NCBI GenBank assembly: GCA_023313575.1
Contig: JAJTTP010000001.1
Span: forward strand, 4,526,001-4,590,000
DNA: 64,000 bases
Direction: 5' to 3'
Source of the DNA: Eutypella sp. D-1
Taxonomy: Eukaryota > Ascomycota > Sordariomycetes > Xylariales > Diatrypaceae
Below the pieces are notes generated by a model. The model saw only the letters and a list, made by a program, of their open reading frames with translations. It had not been told where the DNA came from and made no database searches. Shown here piece after piece: positions 47,134 through 57,617 of the stretch (positions are counted from its first letter, which is position 1; each line of letters opens with the position of its first letter). The translations under genes were made by a program, and so were the position numbers.

Positions 47134-48845
47134 TTATATCGCCTTGGAAGCGAAGTAATCACCGATCAGCCGGTGAACGCGGTCGGCGATTTCCTCAATC
47201 TCAGGTGCAGTGGTGTTATAAGGCGGCGAAATAATGATGTGGTCGCCCGCAATGCCGTCGGCCGTGCCCGAGGAAGGATAGATGGCGATACAATACGGCT
47301 CCCTCAGGCCCATCATCGCCATATTAAAGGCCACCCCGTCAGCGGCGGCGAAGGGCTTCTTCGTCGACCTGTCTGAAACGAGCTCGATGCCCCAGAAGAG
47401 ACCGCGTCCACGGATATCACCGACGTTTGGATGGCCCGACAACAGCTCCTTCAGTCTCGTCGAGAGCAGCGCGCCCATGGCCGTCACGTTCTGCAGAAGG
47501 TTCTCCTTGCGGATGATGCTTTGGACCTCGAGAGCCGCCGCGCAGGCTATCGGATGGCTCTGGTACGTTTGACCGTGTACGAAAGCGCTTCGTACGCATA
47601 GGTGTTAGATGACTTCAGAGGACGAGGACGTTGGGCTTTTCCCTGTTCACTTACCCACTTCCCCGCATGAAGGTGTCTACCACCTTCTCGTGTATGAGCA
47701 GCCCAGCGATCGATTGGTATCCGCCGCCGAGGCATTTTCCGATGGTCTGGATGTCGGGGACTACACCCTCCTGTTGCCAGGCGTGCATGGATCCCGAGCG
47801 GCCCATCCCGCACATCTATATCAGTCAGCACCGTGTCAAATGTAGGAGTTATTGGAAAATCCGGTCTTTGACGTTCCCTGAAAGCAACCAGTGTGTAAAG
47901 GGTATCAAATTTAAGGGATCCCAAATATCAGTGTCGACCTTGGGCCTACTCACCACTTCATCCAGGATCAATAAAGCGCCGTACTTATCACAGACGGCTC
48001 GCATGGCCTGGAAATACCCTTCTACGGCGGGAACGCATCCGAGCGCCTAGAATTGTAGTTACATATCAGCAGACGCCGAGTGAGTTTTCGTCAGAGAGGG
48101 GAGGCGTGGGACGACTCACTGCTCCTACCACTGGCTCTGCCACAAAAGCGCAAACGTTTGCGGGGCCAACCCTCTGGAACTCCTGATCGAGTTCCTCTGC
48201 GAGCCGTGTCACATATTGAGCATCGGACTCACCAGCGCCCTGGTGCCGATACGCGAAGCAGGGGGATACCCTGGAGATGTTATCGAGCAGCATCGGTTCG
48301 AACTTGGCCCGTCTGGCGACGTGGCCGCCCATGGATAGGGAGCCGAGTGTAGTGCCGTGGTATGACTGGGCTCGGGCGATGAACCGCGTACGACTCGGCT
48401 CCGGAGTGTCTTTCTCGAGGAAGTATTGCCTCGCCAGCTTCATGGCGGCCTCCATCGCCTCGGACCCTATGGGGATTTTAGTTGACGATCACAACGTGCG
48501 AGGTACCACAAACACGATCGGGGTGCGTCATTTACCTGAGTTCACGATGTATGCGCGGCTCATCTGGCCGTCAGTGGAGTCGACCAGTTCCTTGCAGAGT
48601 CTCTCGCACACGTCCGTGGTGTAGAAGACGGTCGTAGCGTATTCGACCTTCTTCAGCTGAGTCATGATGGCGTCTTGGACCCTAGCCTCGCCGTGGCCGA
48701 CACATGAGACGGCCGCTCCCCCGGCGGCATCGAGTATTCTGGTGCCGTCGTCTAGGAACAGGTAGCTCCCTTCGCCACGGACGGCGCGGCACATTTCCTC
48801 GTGGATGTTCCGGTGGAGGACGGCTGAGATCTTCGCGTCACCCAT
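47134..48845 (-). CDS. Class III (omega-type) PLP-dependent aminotransferase
   Basis: Five exons on the minus strand: 48845..48536, 48466..48120, 48046..47954, 47815..47655 and 47587..47134, totalling 1365 nt and 454 residues, the usual family length. All four introns (67-138 nt) are GT-AG and all junctions keep frame. Visible hallmarks are VNSGSEAMEAAMKLAR at the exon 1/2 junction (phosphate-binding SGSEA), SYHGTTLGSLSMGGH, the cofactor-contacting Asp in LILDEVMCGMGRSG (D248), and the Schiff-base lysine in TIGKCLGGGY (K277). FVHGQTYQSHPIACAAAL and IRGRGLFWGIEL follow. Enzymes of this class move an amino group from omega-amino acids or diamines to pyruvate or 2-oxoglutarate. The substrate cannot be told. 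No mitochondrial presequence is evident. Domain call is very strong; splice model strong. Confidence 0.93.
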
Positions 48846-51321
48846 CTTCTGCGCCGGTATTATGCTTCTGGTAAATTCTCGTTTACGTTGGTACGTGAGC
48901 GTTATTCATATATTAGCGGCGCTCCGTTGGCAGATTTCTGGATCATCGATCATCGAGTGGTAGGACTAACTGTGGTGAGGATGCACTGGCTTTACTACAT
49001 GCGGTATTGTGCCGGGTTCGGGCCTGCGTACGAACGATAGGGTTATATACCACTAGGCAAATGGGCTTACAACACTGCCTAGCCGGAGCTGTGGCCAATC
49101 TGTATATGCCACAGGAATGAGCGATCTCAGAGTGCCCTGATCCACTGGTCAACGCATCACAAGCTATAGTGGGGGTGCTGTGACAGATTGCGATGTGTTC
49201 GGATGGACTACATATACACTAAAAGTATACCGTCTATCATATCCAATCCAGCCGTTTGTCGTCCTCAAGTGCAAGGGGTTACTGAACCGCTGGGTTATCA
49301 TAGCCACTCAAGTTTATGATCATCATTCGGGCACGATTCTTCGGGACACGCCCGAGTAGCCCCCACCTCCCATTTCAGGTCCTGTTGTCTGCCGCTCTGG
49401 TTGGATGAACCCCTACTGCCTAACGCTTAGTTGGGTCTTCCGGCCTACTTTCGTCCTACGGATCCCAGATTAGAAGTCGCGAATGAGCGGATAGCCGGCG
49501 AGATTCCTTACTCCTCCCTTCCCACCTCCAACTCGGGCCTACGCTAAGCGTTGGCGTTCTACCGGGCCCATGTAATCCTGTGCTCTGCTATACAGGTTTT
49601 CCTGCTAACTCTTTTGGACGAATGTTAGCAACATCATATTTCTGAAAATTCCATATGGCGAGCCTAGTTTATTAGGGGTAACCCCTTTCCCCTTGAAAAT
49701 CCCGGATAATTTTCAGATACAGCAGGGAGAAAAAACAAAGAATGGGCAACGGTCGTGGTCAAGTAGGTGCATCATGCAATGACGTTCCTCTCATCCCAGA
49801 CATGCATAATTCGGTCTGACCATCAGGTAGCCAGTCAGAGATCGGCCTACGGGTAAGGATCACTCGGCCCGTGGTCCTCCAAAACGTAACATGAAATCGG
49901 CATGCCGATACGGGCGCACCCCTCAGACTCGGGTAAGAAGGGCGGTCGGCCCTTTCCCACGTACCACGATAGCTTATCCCTCACGTCGGATGCTCACGCT
50001 ATGGTCTGTGTCTAATCCGTGTCGAGTTTAGTCGGTGAGGCAGTCTCGACGCATCAGCAGAAGCTCAGAAATTCTTAAGCGGGGGCTGGCGCGCTATCCT
50101 GCTATTTAGCTGCATACAAGGGGGGTGTGGAGACCACACCTTACATATAGCTTTGAATTCTGTTGCGGTTTGAAAGGCGGCCGTTTAGATACACATGATG
50201 CATTATATACTGAGACTGCCTGACTGACCGGTATGGAATCAGTCTTGTACCTGCCGCTTTTGGAGCCGTGGCGCCCATAAGACGAACAATACTCAAAGCC
50301 GGTGAACTCGGTCTATACAGCATGCAACAAGCCGTATAGATGCGTCCTATATTCTTTAGCACACGAACTCGCGCAATGGAAGAGGTAACGTGCCTGCATG
50401 CTCCGGCTAGTGACACCTCGACTTCCTGCCCGAGGCCGTAGCAGAATTTTTGAGATTCGGGATCCTACAGATGCAAATCTGGGTTTTGTTTGGCTGGCGC
50501 TGCAAGATCCCAGCCCACCCCGCTCTCTCCTAATATCTGACGCGCTCGCCGGCCGCTATCGCTAATGGATTGCGGGGAAATCCTGCGTGAGGTGGTAAGA
50601 GGGGCCGACTTTTTACAGACGAGTAATTTCGGTATTGCCTTAAGAATTGCTGAAGTCATTGTTCAGTTATGACCTAGGTAGTTGCCATATTGTCGCCAGA
50701 AAGAGAATGGACTACATAATCTGGCTCGCCTATCGCGGCGGTAGACTAAGCGGGACAGGCACAGGCGGAGCAATGGTAGGGCTACGATCTAGTCTTACCC
50801 GGAAAGCCTACCACCCATGCCACCGGTGCGATCACCCGATAGAGGAGGGTTGTGTCGGCGCGGACAAGCCCCTCGGAAAACCCAATCAACCAAAGAATAT
50901 AATCAAATAATCGTCGATTTGTTGAATCGTGAACGAGCTCGCCTATGGCCTCGTACTTCTCTTGATGTTTCATACGTTACTGGTACCTTCCTATAGGGAC
51001 ACTAGATGTAACGTTGGGTCATATTCTGTGGGCTTTAGGGGCTCGGCCAGGAGGACCCGCCTGCTAAATGCCATAGACAGAAATGGAAGGCATACCATAG
51101 TCCTGTTATGGGACTTACACGGCGGGTAGCGCGATTAATCTCCATCCGCTGCTCATTAACACTTCCTCTGCGTTTATTAGTCAGAGGTCATAGATTGGAT
51201 TATCTCTAGCAATCACGGAGGCGTCATGGACGGTTCTGAAGGAAAATATAATTCTTTCAAAATAAATGTAGCATTTGTGGCTTGCATCGAGTTAGGCGGG
51301 CTCCTGGTCGGGCTCTCTACT
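48846..51321. other. 2.5-kb spacer without a convincing gene
   Basis: Promoter side of the aminotransferase, then mixed-composition DNA with ORFs below 95 codons and no motifs. Nothing else recognised. Confidence 0.5.
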
Positions 51322-54300
51322 TTACCGCGGGACACTGCTGACACCGCTCCCGAAGATTTCGTCCTTCCTCTCCTTCCTATTCCATACGATCACGCCGTCA
51401 CTTCTGCGCTTGAAGTACTCGATGCGGTGCTGTGGGATGAACTCCTCGTCGGTCTGCTCCGACTTCCACTGGTCGAGCGGCCGTTCTCTGATACCCAGGA
51501 AGCGGTCCTCGTACCCGACCACGTAGTCCCCGCTATCCATCTCCGGATCCCATCGCAAGCGACTTATCACGTCGGCCGACGAGCGGAACTTACCTGTGTA
51601 CGCGGGGCGGCGGGGGAGCGTGTGATTGGAGGCGGAGTGCTTCTTAGGCTTACTCCTGCCCTCCGCATCGCTGCCCAAGCCCTCGCCCGAGTCCTCGGGC
51701 TCTTCCTCTTCCTCCTCTTCGTCATCCGACTCGTCGTCACCCGGGGTATGCTCACCCCATTCTCGAACGTCCAGCCGCAAGTCGCCGAGCTCAGACTGCT
51801 TGACTAGCGACGCGCTCATCCAGCAGGACTTGGGATCGAAGTACTTCTCGTCCCCGCGGATCTGCCCCTCGAATTTCTCGAGAACCGTCCGTAGCGTACC
51901 CATCATGATCTTGATCTCATCCCTCGCTACCGCCTGACCGGCGATACTATCTAACCTGTCGAGGCCGACCAGGTAGTAGCCCTGGTAATCCTGATCGCCT
52001 TCGGCGGCCTCCTGACCAACGAAGCGTGCTGGCCAGATTCTTGCGTGCATGTTTGGCAATCTTCGGTTGAGATCTGTTTTCTTGTTAGCACATATTAGGG
52101 AGGGATTGTACGAGAAAGCTGCAGACTCACCGACTAGGAGCATCACGCAACGGGATTCTAGCCAGCCTACGAAGCTACTCCCTTTGGCCAGTGACACGCC
52201 CCAGAACTGAGCATCGATTTTGATATACGTCTTGTAGCATCTGAGGAACTCGGTTGCGCCCGATTCCGACTTTTCATCGCCGAGAAAATCGGCCCATGTC
52301 ATCCCGTCTCGTGATAGGAGAACGTTGGCCCGCTTGAACTCGTCCGACATTGTGCGCACAGATGGCGGGGACGCGGCGATAGCTGTATTGAGGGCCGGGG
52401 CGTGGTAGCCGAGAATGACCATCGGCTCCCGCGCAGTCCTTACATATCGCGGCCGTTTGTGGAAGAACGGGTCGAATGCCATATGGTTCTTCCAGTCGAA
52501 GTTCGCATAGTGGTCGAAGAAGGTTGTTAGAATCGTCGGGATAGAGACGGTCTTGCCATCGTAAGATATTAATTTGGATACCCGGGATAAGAGAATCGAG
52601 ATATGGATCCCACCCAAGTAGCCAAACTTCGCGGCGTATATACCACGCTGCTTGGCCCAGAACTTGATGGCCTGATGCGCAAGTTTGAAGGCCACGAAGT
52701 CAGGAACCGTCCGGCGGAGATAGTAAAGGTCACGGACAGGTTTCAGTTTGGCTAGCGTCTGTACAGAGAGGGTAAACGCCGGGTCGGTTGATGGAAGGCT
52801 CATAGCGTAGGGCCAGGTTTCTGCGATGAAGGTCGCGGGGCAGTACTGGAGGTCCATCTTGATACCCAGGACCTCAAGTTCGATCATGGTCCCTGAGTGT
52901 GCCCTTACACGACGGAGAATCTTGGCACCTCGTGCCGAGGCATTGCGTAATCTCTGCGTGGCGAGTGCAAAGAAGACCCTAGGGCTGACAGGGCCGATGC
53001 AGAGACAGTCGATATCAGAGGACGGGGTCCATACCCCAAGGCCGTACGAGCCAACGGGAACAAGCACGAACACTGGCTTCCCCCTGGAATTGACTGAGTC
53101 CGCTTCATCGATGATAATTTCCTTTAGTAGGCTGAGGGTCGCTTGTCGTGCGGTTATATCTTCTTCTGAGGGGAAGACATTCCGTTTTGCGAGGCGCTCT
53201 CGCAGTTCCGAGACATCTCCAAGTGGGCCTGGCGCCATTTTCAATGTCACCGGAACTGACAACTTGCTGCTGTCATCCATGTGCTGTTCGGATGTCCCAG
53301 AAGTGATCTTCAATGAACACCTGACGCCCCAGTGATCGCTTCCATAAGACAGTGGTACCTCCGTGGCATCGCTACCTTCGCCGGCAGTTTCATGACCAAG
53401 TGGCCCTTTATTCTTTCCAAACATGTTAAAGCCGGAAATATTGAAAAAGTCTTGGCCTTTGATAAGAATCCTGTCATAGCGTTGTGGCCTATTGTTGAAT
53501 CCGCTCCCGACGATCTCCCCGGCCAGCTCATTAGTAGTCGGATCGAACGTGGCGCCTTCTTCCCCCTCAAATACTTCGCTGGTATACCTCTGATCCTGGT
53601 CGAAACTCGAGTCACCAAATTGCACTCGAGCATATGACCAGGCGTCGACAAGCCCGGCTTCGGTAAGTGAGGTTTCCAAATCTGTGAGGTATGTTGCGGT
53701 CTGGGGAGAGATCGCCTTCTTTTTAAGCGCGGAGTCAATCGTGTAGGCACTCGTCGTTATGTTGAAGTCCCCAACTACTATCCACGGGTTTTCTGGGTAC
53801 GAATCGGACAAATATTTGAGCAGTGACTGTAATTCGAGCTTCTTTTTGGCCACGGATCCATCCGTAAAACCGCAAGTCAAGTGAGCCGTTGAAAGGATTG
53901 CGGGGATACGGCCATTTTCGCATTCTTTGCCGATGTTTTCAAACTTAGCAATGATAGAACCCTTATGGTGCTGCCGGAACGATATCCAGTTCCACGAAAA
54001 GGACCATTTGCTAAGGATGATAGTATTGATATGACTGGGTAGAGGCTCGATATCCAGCTGCTCAGGCGGCCCGTGTGAGACAAATCGATACGCCTGCTGG
54101 ATGTTCTCGTCTCGGAGAAGATAGGAAAGGAAGTCATCTGTGACTTCCTCCAAAACTAGAACCTCTGCGGCAGCCAGCTGTTCTAACAAATTTCGTATAA
54201 TGATGGGATACCGGTCATGTGAAGGAGGATGGTGGAATTCTGCCAAGACGTTGTAGCTAGCGATTGTTAAGCCCTGGGGCAAAGAAGCTTCGCCCACTGG

Positions 54301-55077
54301 CGGCTTTGTTGAGTATAGTGCCCACTTCTGGTCGGATGGTGAGAACATGTAAGGCAGCCGAGTCGACGATTCGGACTCTCTAGTAGAACCGGACTCTGTG
54401 CCTAACATCTGGGATAAGCCTTCACTTTCTAGGAATGCGACAGGCTCCTTCTCCTGTGTTAAGGATAAACTCCTTAGGTCAATAGTACCCCAAAGCCTCA
54501 TCTGGCTGGTAGTTTTCCCGACAGCTTGCGTCCGCTCGCGAACCAAAATGTGAAGCTCATTGATATCCCATTCGACCGCAGGTAGAAGACGGGCCTTGTC
54601 CAAGAGAAATTTATGCGGAGAAGAGTTCTTGTCCTCGCTTTGGCCGATGGTCATGTGCATCTGATCATCCCCTTCATTCTGCCCTAAAGCACTCAAAATG
54701 AGTCTTCTAAGCTCAGCAAGACGCGAAACATGGGTCGGATCCTTATCGCATATATATATGGTGTTGCTGTGCTTATGGAAGAATTCGCCCGCTTCATCTA
54801 ACCGAACATGTAGTCTGGAATTTCCTTGTTCCTGACTCCAGTCCCTTAGATTTGACAGGATCAATTCCGATGCCGATGACAGGTTATCCGGGACCACAAA
54901 GGGGTAGAGAAGATTGACGTGAGGAGGCCACTTTTCGTACGCCTTGTCGTAGAGCATCCGTAACCGGTCAATTGATGGCCATAATTGTCGTGGTGGGATC
55001 AGACACAAAGCGGCGTCGTATGAACGGACGCCGACGCCCGACGATGTAGGCTCAGTGGGCTCCTCTGTAGCCGCCAT
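51322..55077 (-). CDS. Four-domain RNA-end-processing protein: 2H phosphoesterase, EEP, poly(A)-polymerase-like nucleotidyltransferase, MJ1316/DUF504
   Basis: Two exons, 55077..52131 and 52073..51322, encode about 1232 residues. The 57-nt intron has GTGAGT, TGCTAAC and AACAG signals but no stop, so retention would also be in frame. Domain order: a 2H phosphoesterase (about 18-205) with both HxN/T motifs, HVN near 53 and HMT near 141; an endonuclease/exonuclease/phosphatase domain (about 270-590) with ASYNVLAE, VGDFNI, YDRIL and YGSDHWGV; a poly(A)-polymerase-like nucleotidyltransferase (about 620-1060) with GSYGLGVWTPSSDIDCLCIG, whose catalytic Asp are D688 and D690, and a third Asp near 742 (KMDLQYCP); an acidic linker (DDESDDEEEEEEEPED); and a C-terminal MJ1316 domain (about 1146-1226; ISRLRWDPEMDSGDY, EEFIPQHRIEYFKRR, VIVWNRKERKDEIFGS). 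MJ1316 has been proposed to recognise cyclic RNA ends. All catalytic motifs look intact. ATG at 55077 is the first Met. Likely role, inferred: RNA 3'-end repair or maturation. Confidence 0.9.
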   Translation of the reverse strand: MAATEEPTEPTSSGVGVRSYDAALCLIPPRQLWPSIDRLRMLYDKAYEKWPPHVNLLYPFVVPDNLSSASELILSNLRDWSQEQGNSRLHVRLDEAGEFFHKHSNTIYICDKDPTHVSRLAELRRLILSALGQNEGDDQMHMTIGQSEDKNSSPHKFLLDKARLLPAVEWDINELHILVRERTQAVGKTTSQMRLWGTIDLRSLSLTQEKEPVAFLESEGLSQMLGTESGSTRESESSTRLPYMFSPSDQKWALYSTKPPVGEASLPQGLTIASYNVLAEFHHPPSHDRYPIIIRNLLEQLAAAEVLVLEEVTDDFLSYLLRDENIQQAYRFVSHGPPEQLDIEPLPSHINTIILSKWSFSWNWISFRQHHKGSIIAKFENIGKECENGRIPAILSTAHLTCGFTDGSVAKKKLELQSLLKYLSDSYPENPWIVVGDFNITTSAYTIDSALKKKAISPQTATYLTDLETSLTEAGLVDAWSYARVQFGDSSFDQDQRYTSEVFEGEEGATFDPTTNELAGEIVGSGFNNRPQRYDRILIKGQDFFNISGFNMFGKNKGPLGHETAGEGSDATEVPLSYGSDHWGVRCSLKITSGTSEQHMDDSSKLSVPVTLKMAPGPLGDVSELRERLAKRNVFPSEEDITARQATLSLLKEIIIDEADSVNSRGKPVFVLVPVGSYGLGVWTPSSDIDCLCIGPVSPRVFFALATQRLRNASARGAKILRRVRAHSGTMIELEVLGIKMDLQYCPATFIAETWPYAMSLPSTDPAFTLSVQTLAKLKPVRDLYYLRRTVPDFVAFKLAHQAIKFWAKQRGIYAAKFGYLGGIHISILLSRVSKLISYDGKTVSIPTILTTFFDHYANFDWKNHMAFDPFFHKRPRYVRTAREPMVILGYHAPALNTAIAASPPSVRTMSDEFKRANVLLSRDGMTWADFLGDEKSESGATEFLRCYKTYIKIDAQFWGVSLAKGSSFVGWLESRCVMLLVGESAAFSYNPSLICANKKTDLNRRLPNMHARIWPARFVGQEAAEGDQDYQGYYLVGLDRLDSIAGQAVARDEIKIMMGTLRTVLEKFEGQIRGDEKYFDPKSCWMSASLVKQSELGDLRLDVREWGEHTPGDDESDDEEEEEEEPEDSGEGLGSDAEGRSKPKKHSASNHTLPRRPAYTGKFRSSADVISRLRWDPEMDSGDYVVGYEDRFLGIRERPLDQWKSEQTDEEFIPQHRIEYFKRRSDGVIVWNRKERKDEIFGSGVSSVPR

Positions 55078-55980
55078 GGTCGTTGGCAATCCTGTATGCA
55101 GTATAAGACTTGTGTGTGTAAAAGGTACAAAAAATTTTAATTCAAAGATTTAAGACGGATTGTCCCTCGAGTTTAACAGTAACTTGATAATCTGGATGGT
55201 AGAATGGTTGGTGTATTCAATGGTATCGTATCGTAAGTCGTGAATTCTCTCGTCATATATACAACTTTATAGCATGCAGATTCACGATTCCTAATCTACG
55301 GTTGTCGGTTCGGTATTGCACAAGGGATAGGATGGGCAACAAGGCTTAGACAGATCTTGCTTTACCTAAACGAGCTGCTTGTGGAAACCTACCTGGTGAC
55401 CCGTTTCGTTATGATTCACTGCCAGACTGCCTCGAACACTCCAAGGTTCTCAGTAGCAAATAAGACAAAACCAAAGTTGAAACTACAATAGCTAATATGT
55501 GGATTTATTACGGGTTTGCATGCGTTCAGTGACTCGACAGCTGCCGGGTGACTCATTGGAAGTCGCTATGCACCGCTAATGTATAGGCCTGGGAAAGCAC
55601 TCAGCAGGACCACGGGGGATTCTGGAGCCCGGGAGCCATGCGCACCGACCCGCTAGGTACCGCCCCAAGCATGCGAACCAGCTAAAAGCACTGCCCGTGT
55701 ACCCCTGAATTATACCTAGGTACTTCGTGTTCTTGGCTACGTGAATTCAATACGAGAACTCAACATCTTTCCTGGTATCACCGCAAAACGTACCGGAACA
55801 CCTAAAAAAGAAATATCGAAAATTAATCGTATATTGGCTTATTCTCACGACCTGATTTCATCCGCTAAATATTACCAGACATACATATACATACCTACTC
55901 TTGAACCTCTGATGGCTTCGTCGGTAGAGTATAACTGGGGTATCGTAATTCGTGACCTCGTTGAGACCCTTCAATAGCCA
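55078..55980. other. Intergenic region, no gene seen
   Basis: About 900 bp between the four-domain gene's start and the next gene's stop. An ORF at 55741..55977 plus (starting from a non-ATG codon) lacks motifs. Confidence 0.5.
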
Positions 55981-57051
55981 TCATGGTTCATCCGAACCCC
56001 ATTCCACGCGTTTCGATTCCTTCCCGGTGCCCTCCATGATAAATTCAAGCTTATCCTCGTTGGTCACCCAGCCGTTCCTCTTCGTCGCGATGGCGTAGCG
56101 GACGATATCTCTCCACTCAGCCCACCACTTGCTCTCTGACTGCACCACACATTGGCGGCCCGGCTCCCCGTTGGCGCTCGTCGCGAACGGCCACACAACC
56201 TTGACCACCTCGTACTTGTTCTTGCCCGAGAAAAGCGACGCCACGCTCGTGAAGAACTTGTTCACCTTGTCAGGGTTCTGGACGACTATGTGAGAGTGCG
56301 TTACGGGAAATTGCACCGTCACCACGCCCTTGTACTCCATCGAGGCGACGAGACTGCGCAGCTGACCCTCGATCCAGTTCGTGTCGAGGTTGGCCACTAC
56401 GCGCTCGACGGTAAACATCTTCACGCCCCCGGGGTCCTTTACAAAAACGTCACACCAATCCTCGAGCCCGGCATCCGGGCCTAAATCCGGTTTTAGCGCC
56501 GGCTGCTGCCCGCCGCGGTACGCCATCTCGCCCGGCGCCGCGCACCGTAGGTAATTGATCCGCTTCTCGGGGTTTTCAGGGATAAGGAGGGTCATGAGGT
56601 TCATTTTGACGGAGAAGTCGACCCTGTGGCCGCGCTTGCCCTGGATGAATATGTGGGGCTTTGGGGGCACAGCGGCGAGGCCGCGTATCAGCGACGCAAG
56701 TGACGCAGCGTCCTCAGATAGGTACGACGCCTTACTCGAAATCGTCGTCTTGTCAGATGAAAGCTCGAATAGCGGTGGCTGATATTTTCGGTAGTCTAGC
56801 ACGGGCAATCCCGGGTAGTACTGCGGCCCGCTAGGAGTGGCGAGAGGGCGCTGGGGACCCGTTGTGGGACCCGAGTAAGGCGGTGGGTTTGGCACGGGCA
56901 CACGGCTGATCCTACGTGCGCCCGTATCATCCTCCGGCGCCGATTCACTTGGAGGACGGCGATTTGATGACTCGCCCGCTTCCGATGGACGATGGACCCG
57001 ACCGGCAGAACGGGCGGCCTTGTCTTCCAAGACGGAGTCGCGGTTATCCAT
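55981..57051 (-). CDS. Conserved fungal protein of unknown function
   Basis: Single exon of 356 residues, ATG at 57051. The first ~85 residues are disordered (Arg/Ser/Pro-rich, PNPPPYSGPTTGPQ). An ordered region of about 260 residues follows, beginning YYPGLPVLDYRKYQPPLFEL. Distinctive segments include VPPKPHIFIQGKRGHRVDFS (about 128-147), MNLMTLLIPENPEKRINYLR, VERVVANLDTNWIEGQLRSL and VQFPVTHSHIVVQNPDKVNK, ending near WVTNEDKLEFIMEG. The regular pattern, codon bias and absence of stops show it is real, and I believe near-identical phrasing occurs in other filamentous ascomycetes. I cannot attach a named domain. No signal peptide or membrane span. It is transcribed toward the four-domain RNA gene on the same strand, 900 bp away. 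Confidence 0.8.
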   Translation of the reverse strand: MDNRDSVLEDKAARSAGRVHRPSEAGESSNRRPPSESAPEDDTGARRISRVPVPNPPPYSGPTTGPQRPLATPSGPQYYPGLPVLDYRKYQPPLFELSSDKTTISSKASYLSEDAASLASLIRGLAAVPPKPHIFIQGKRGHRVDFSVKMNLMTLLIPENPEKRINYLRCAAPGEMAYRGGQQPALKPDLGPDAGLEDWCDVFVKDPGGVKMFTVERVVANLDTNWIEGQLRSLVASMEYKGVVTVQFPVTHSHIVVQNPDKVNKFFTSVASLFSGKNKYEVVKVVWPFATSANGEPGRQCVVQSESKWWAEWRDIVRYAIATKRNGWVTNEDKLEFIMEGTGKESKRVEWGSDEP

Positions 57052-57617
57052 CTGTAGAATGAACGATACCGCTTACAGGTCTAATATGCTCTGATTCTTG
57101 GCAATTCCTGAAGGTCCAAGGATATTTAGAAACGAATTGACAGGCTCATTATGTAGGGTATGCACTTTTGACAAATGCATTGGAAAGTTGCATTGTTCAG
57201 TGACAGGGACGCAAATGCTCCTGCGAAGAAAGTAAGCCTTTTAGTTCTCTGGACGCGGTTCAGACTTTCGTCGTGCCTGCCGATTAGCGTGGAGCATAAG
57301 TAGGATTGTGGCGCAGCTAGAAAACGCCTATCTGCCATCTTCGTAGGTGCAAAAATGGTTGCCTAAAATCTTCGGCTGCCTCACTAAATTTGACCAATGT
57401 CTGATTGGTGAGATGTCATCATTCTAGACTACAACCAAATATTTCTGCAGGTAAGACAGGGAGCTGTGGAACCTACCTGAGATTTGTTCAGGTGGTCTAT
57501 GGGTAGGTAGGATCTCGGAATTGGCATACTGTTCAATTAGATTGGAGATATGAACAAATCAGTTAAAGACATTATATACAAGCCCTATGGTTCTTTCATT
57601 ATGCTGAAGATTATAGT
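57052..57617. other. Intergenic region, no gene seen
   Basis: About 570 bp between the stop of the Zn2Cys6 gene and the start of the unknown gene. It holds the Zn2Cys6 3' UTR and a TAGGTAGG word near 57500. No gene seen. Confidence 0.5.
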
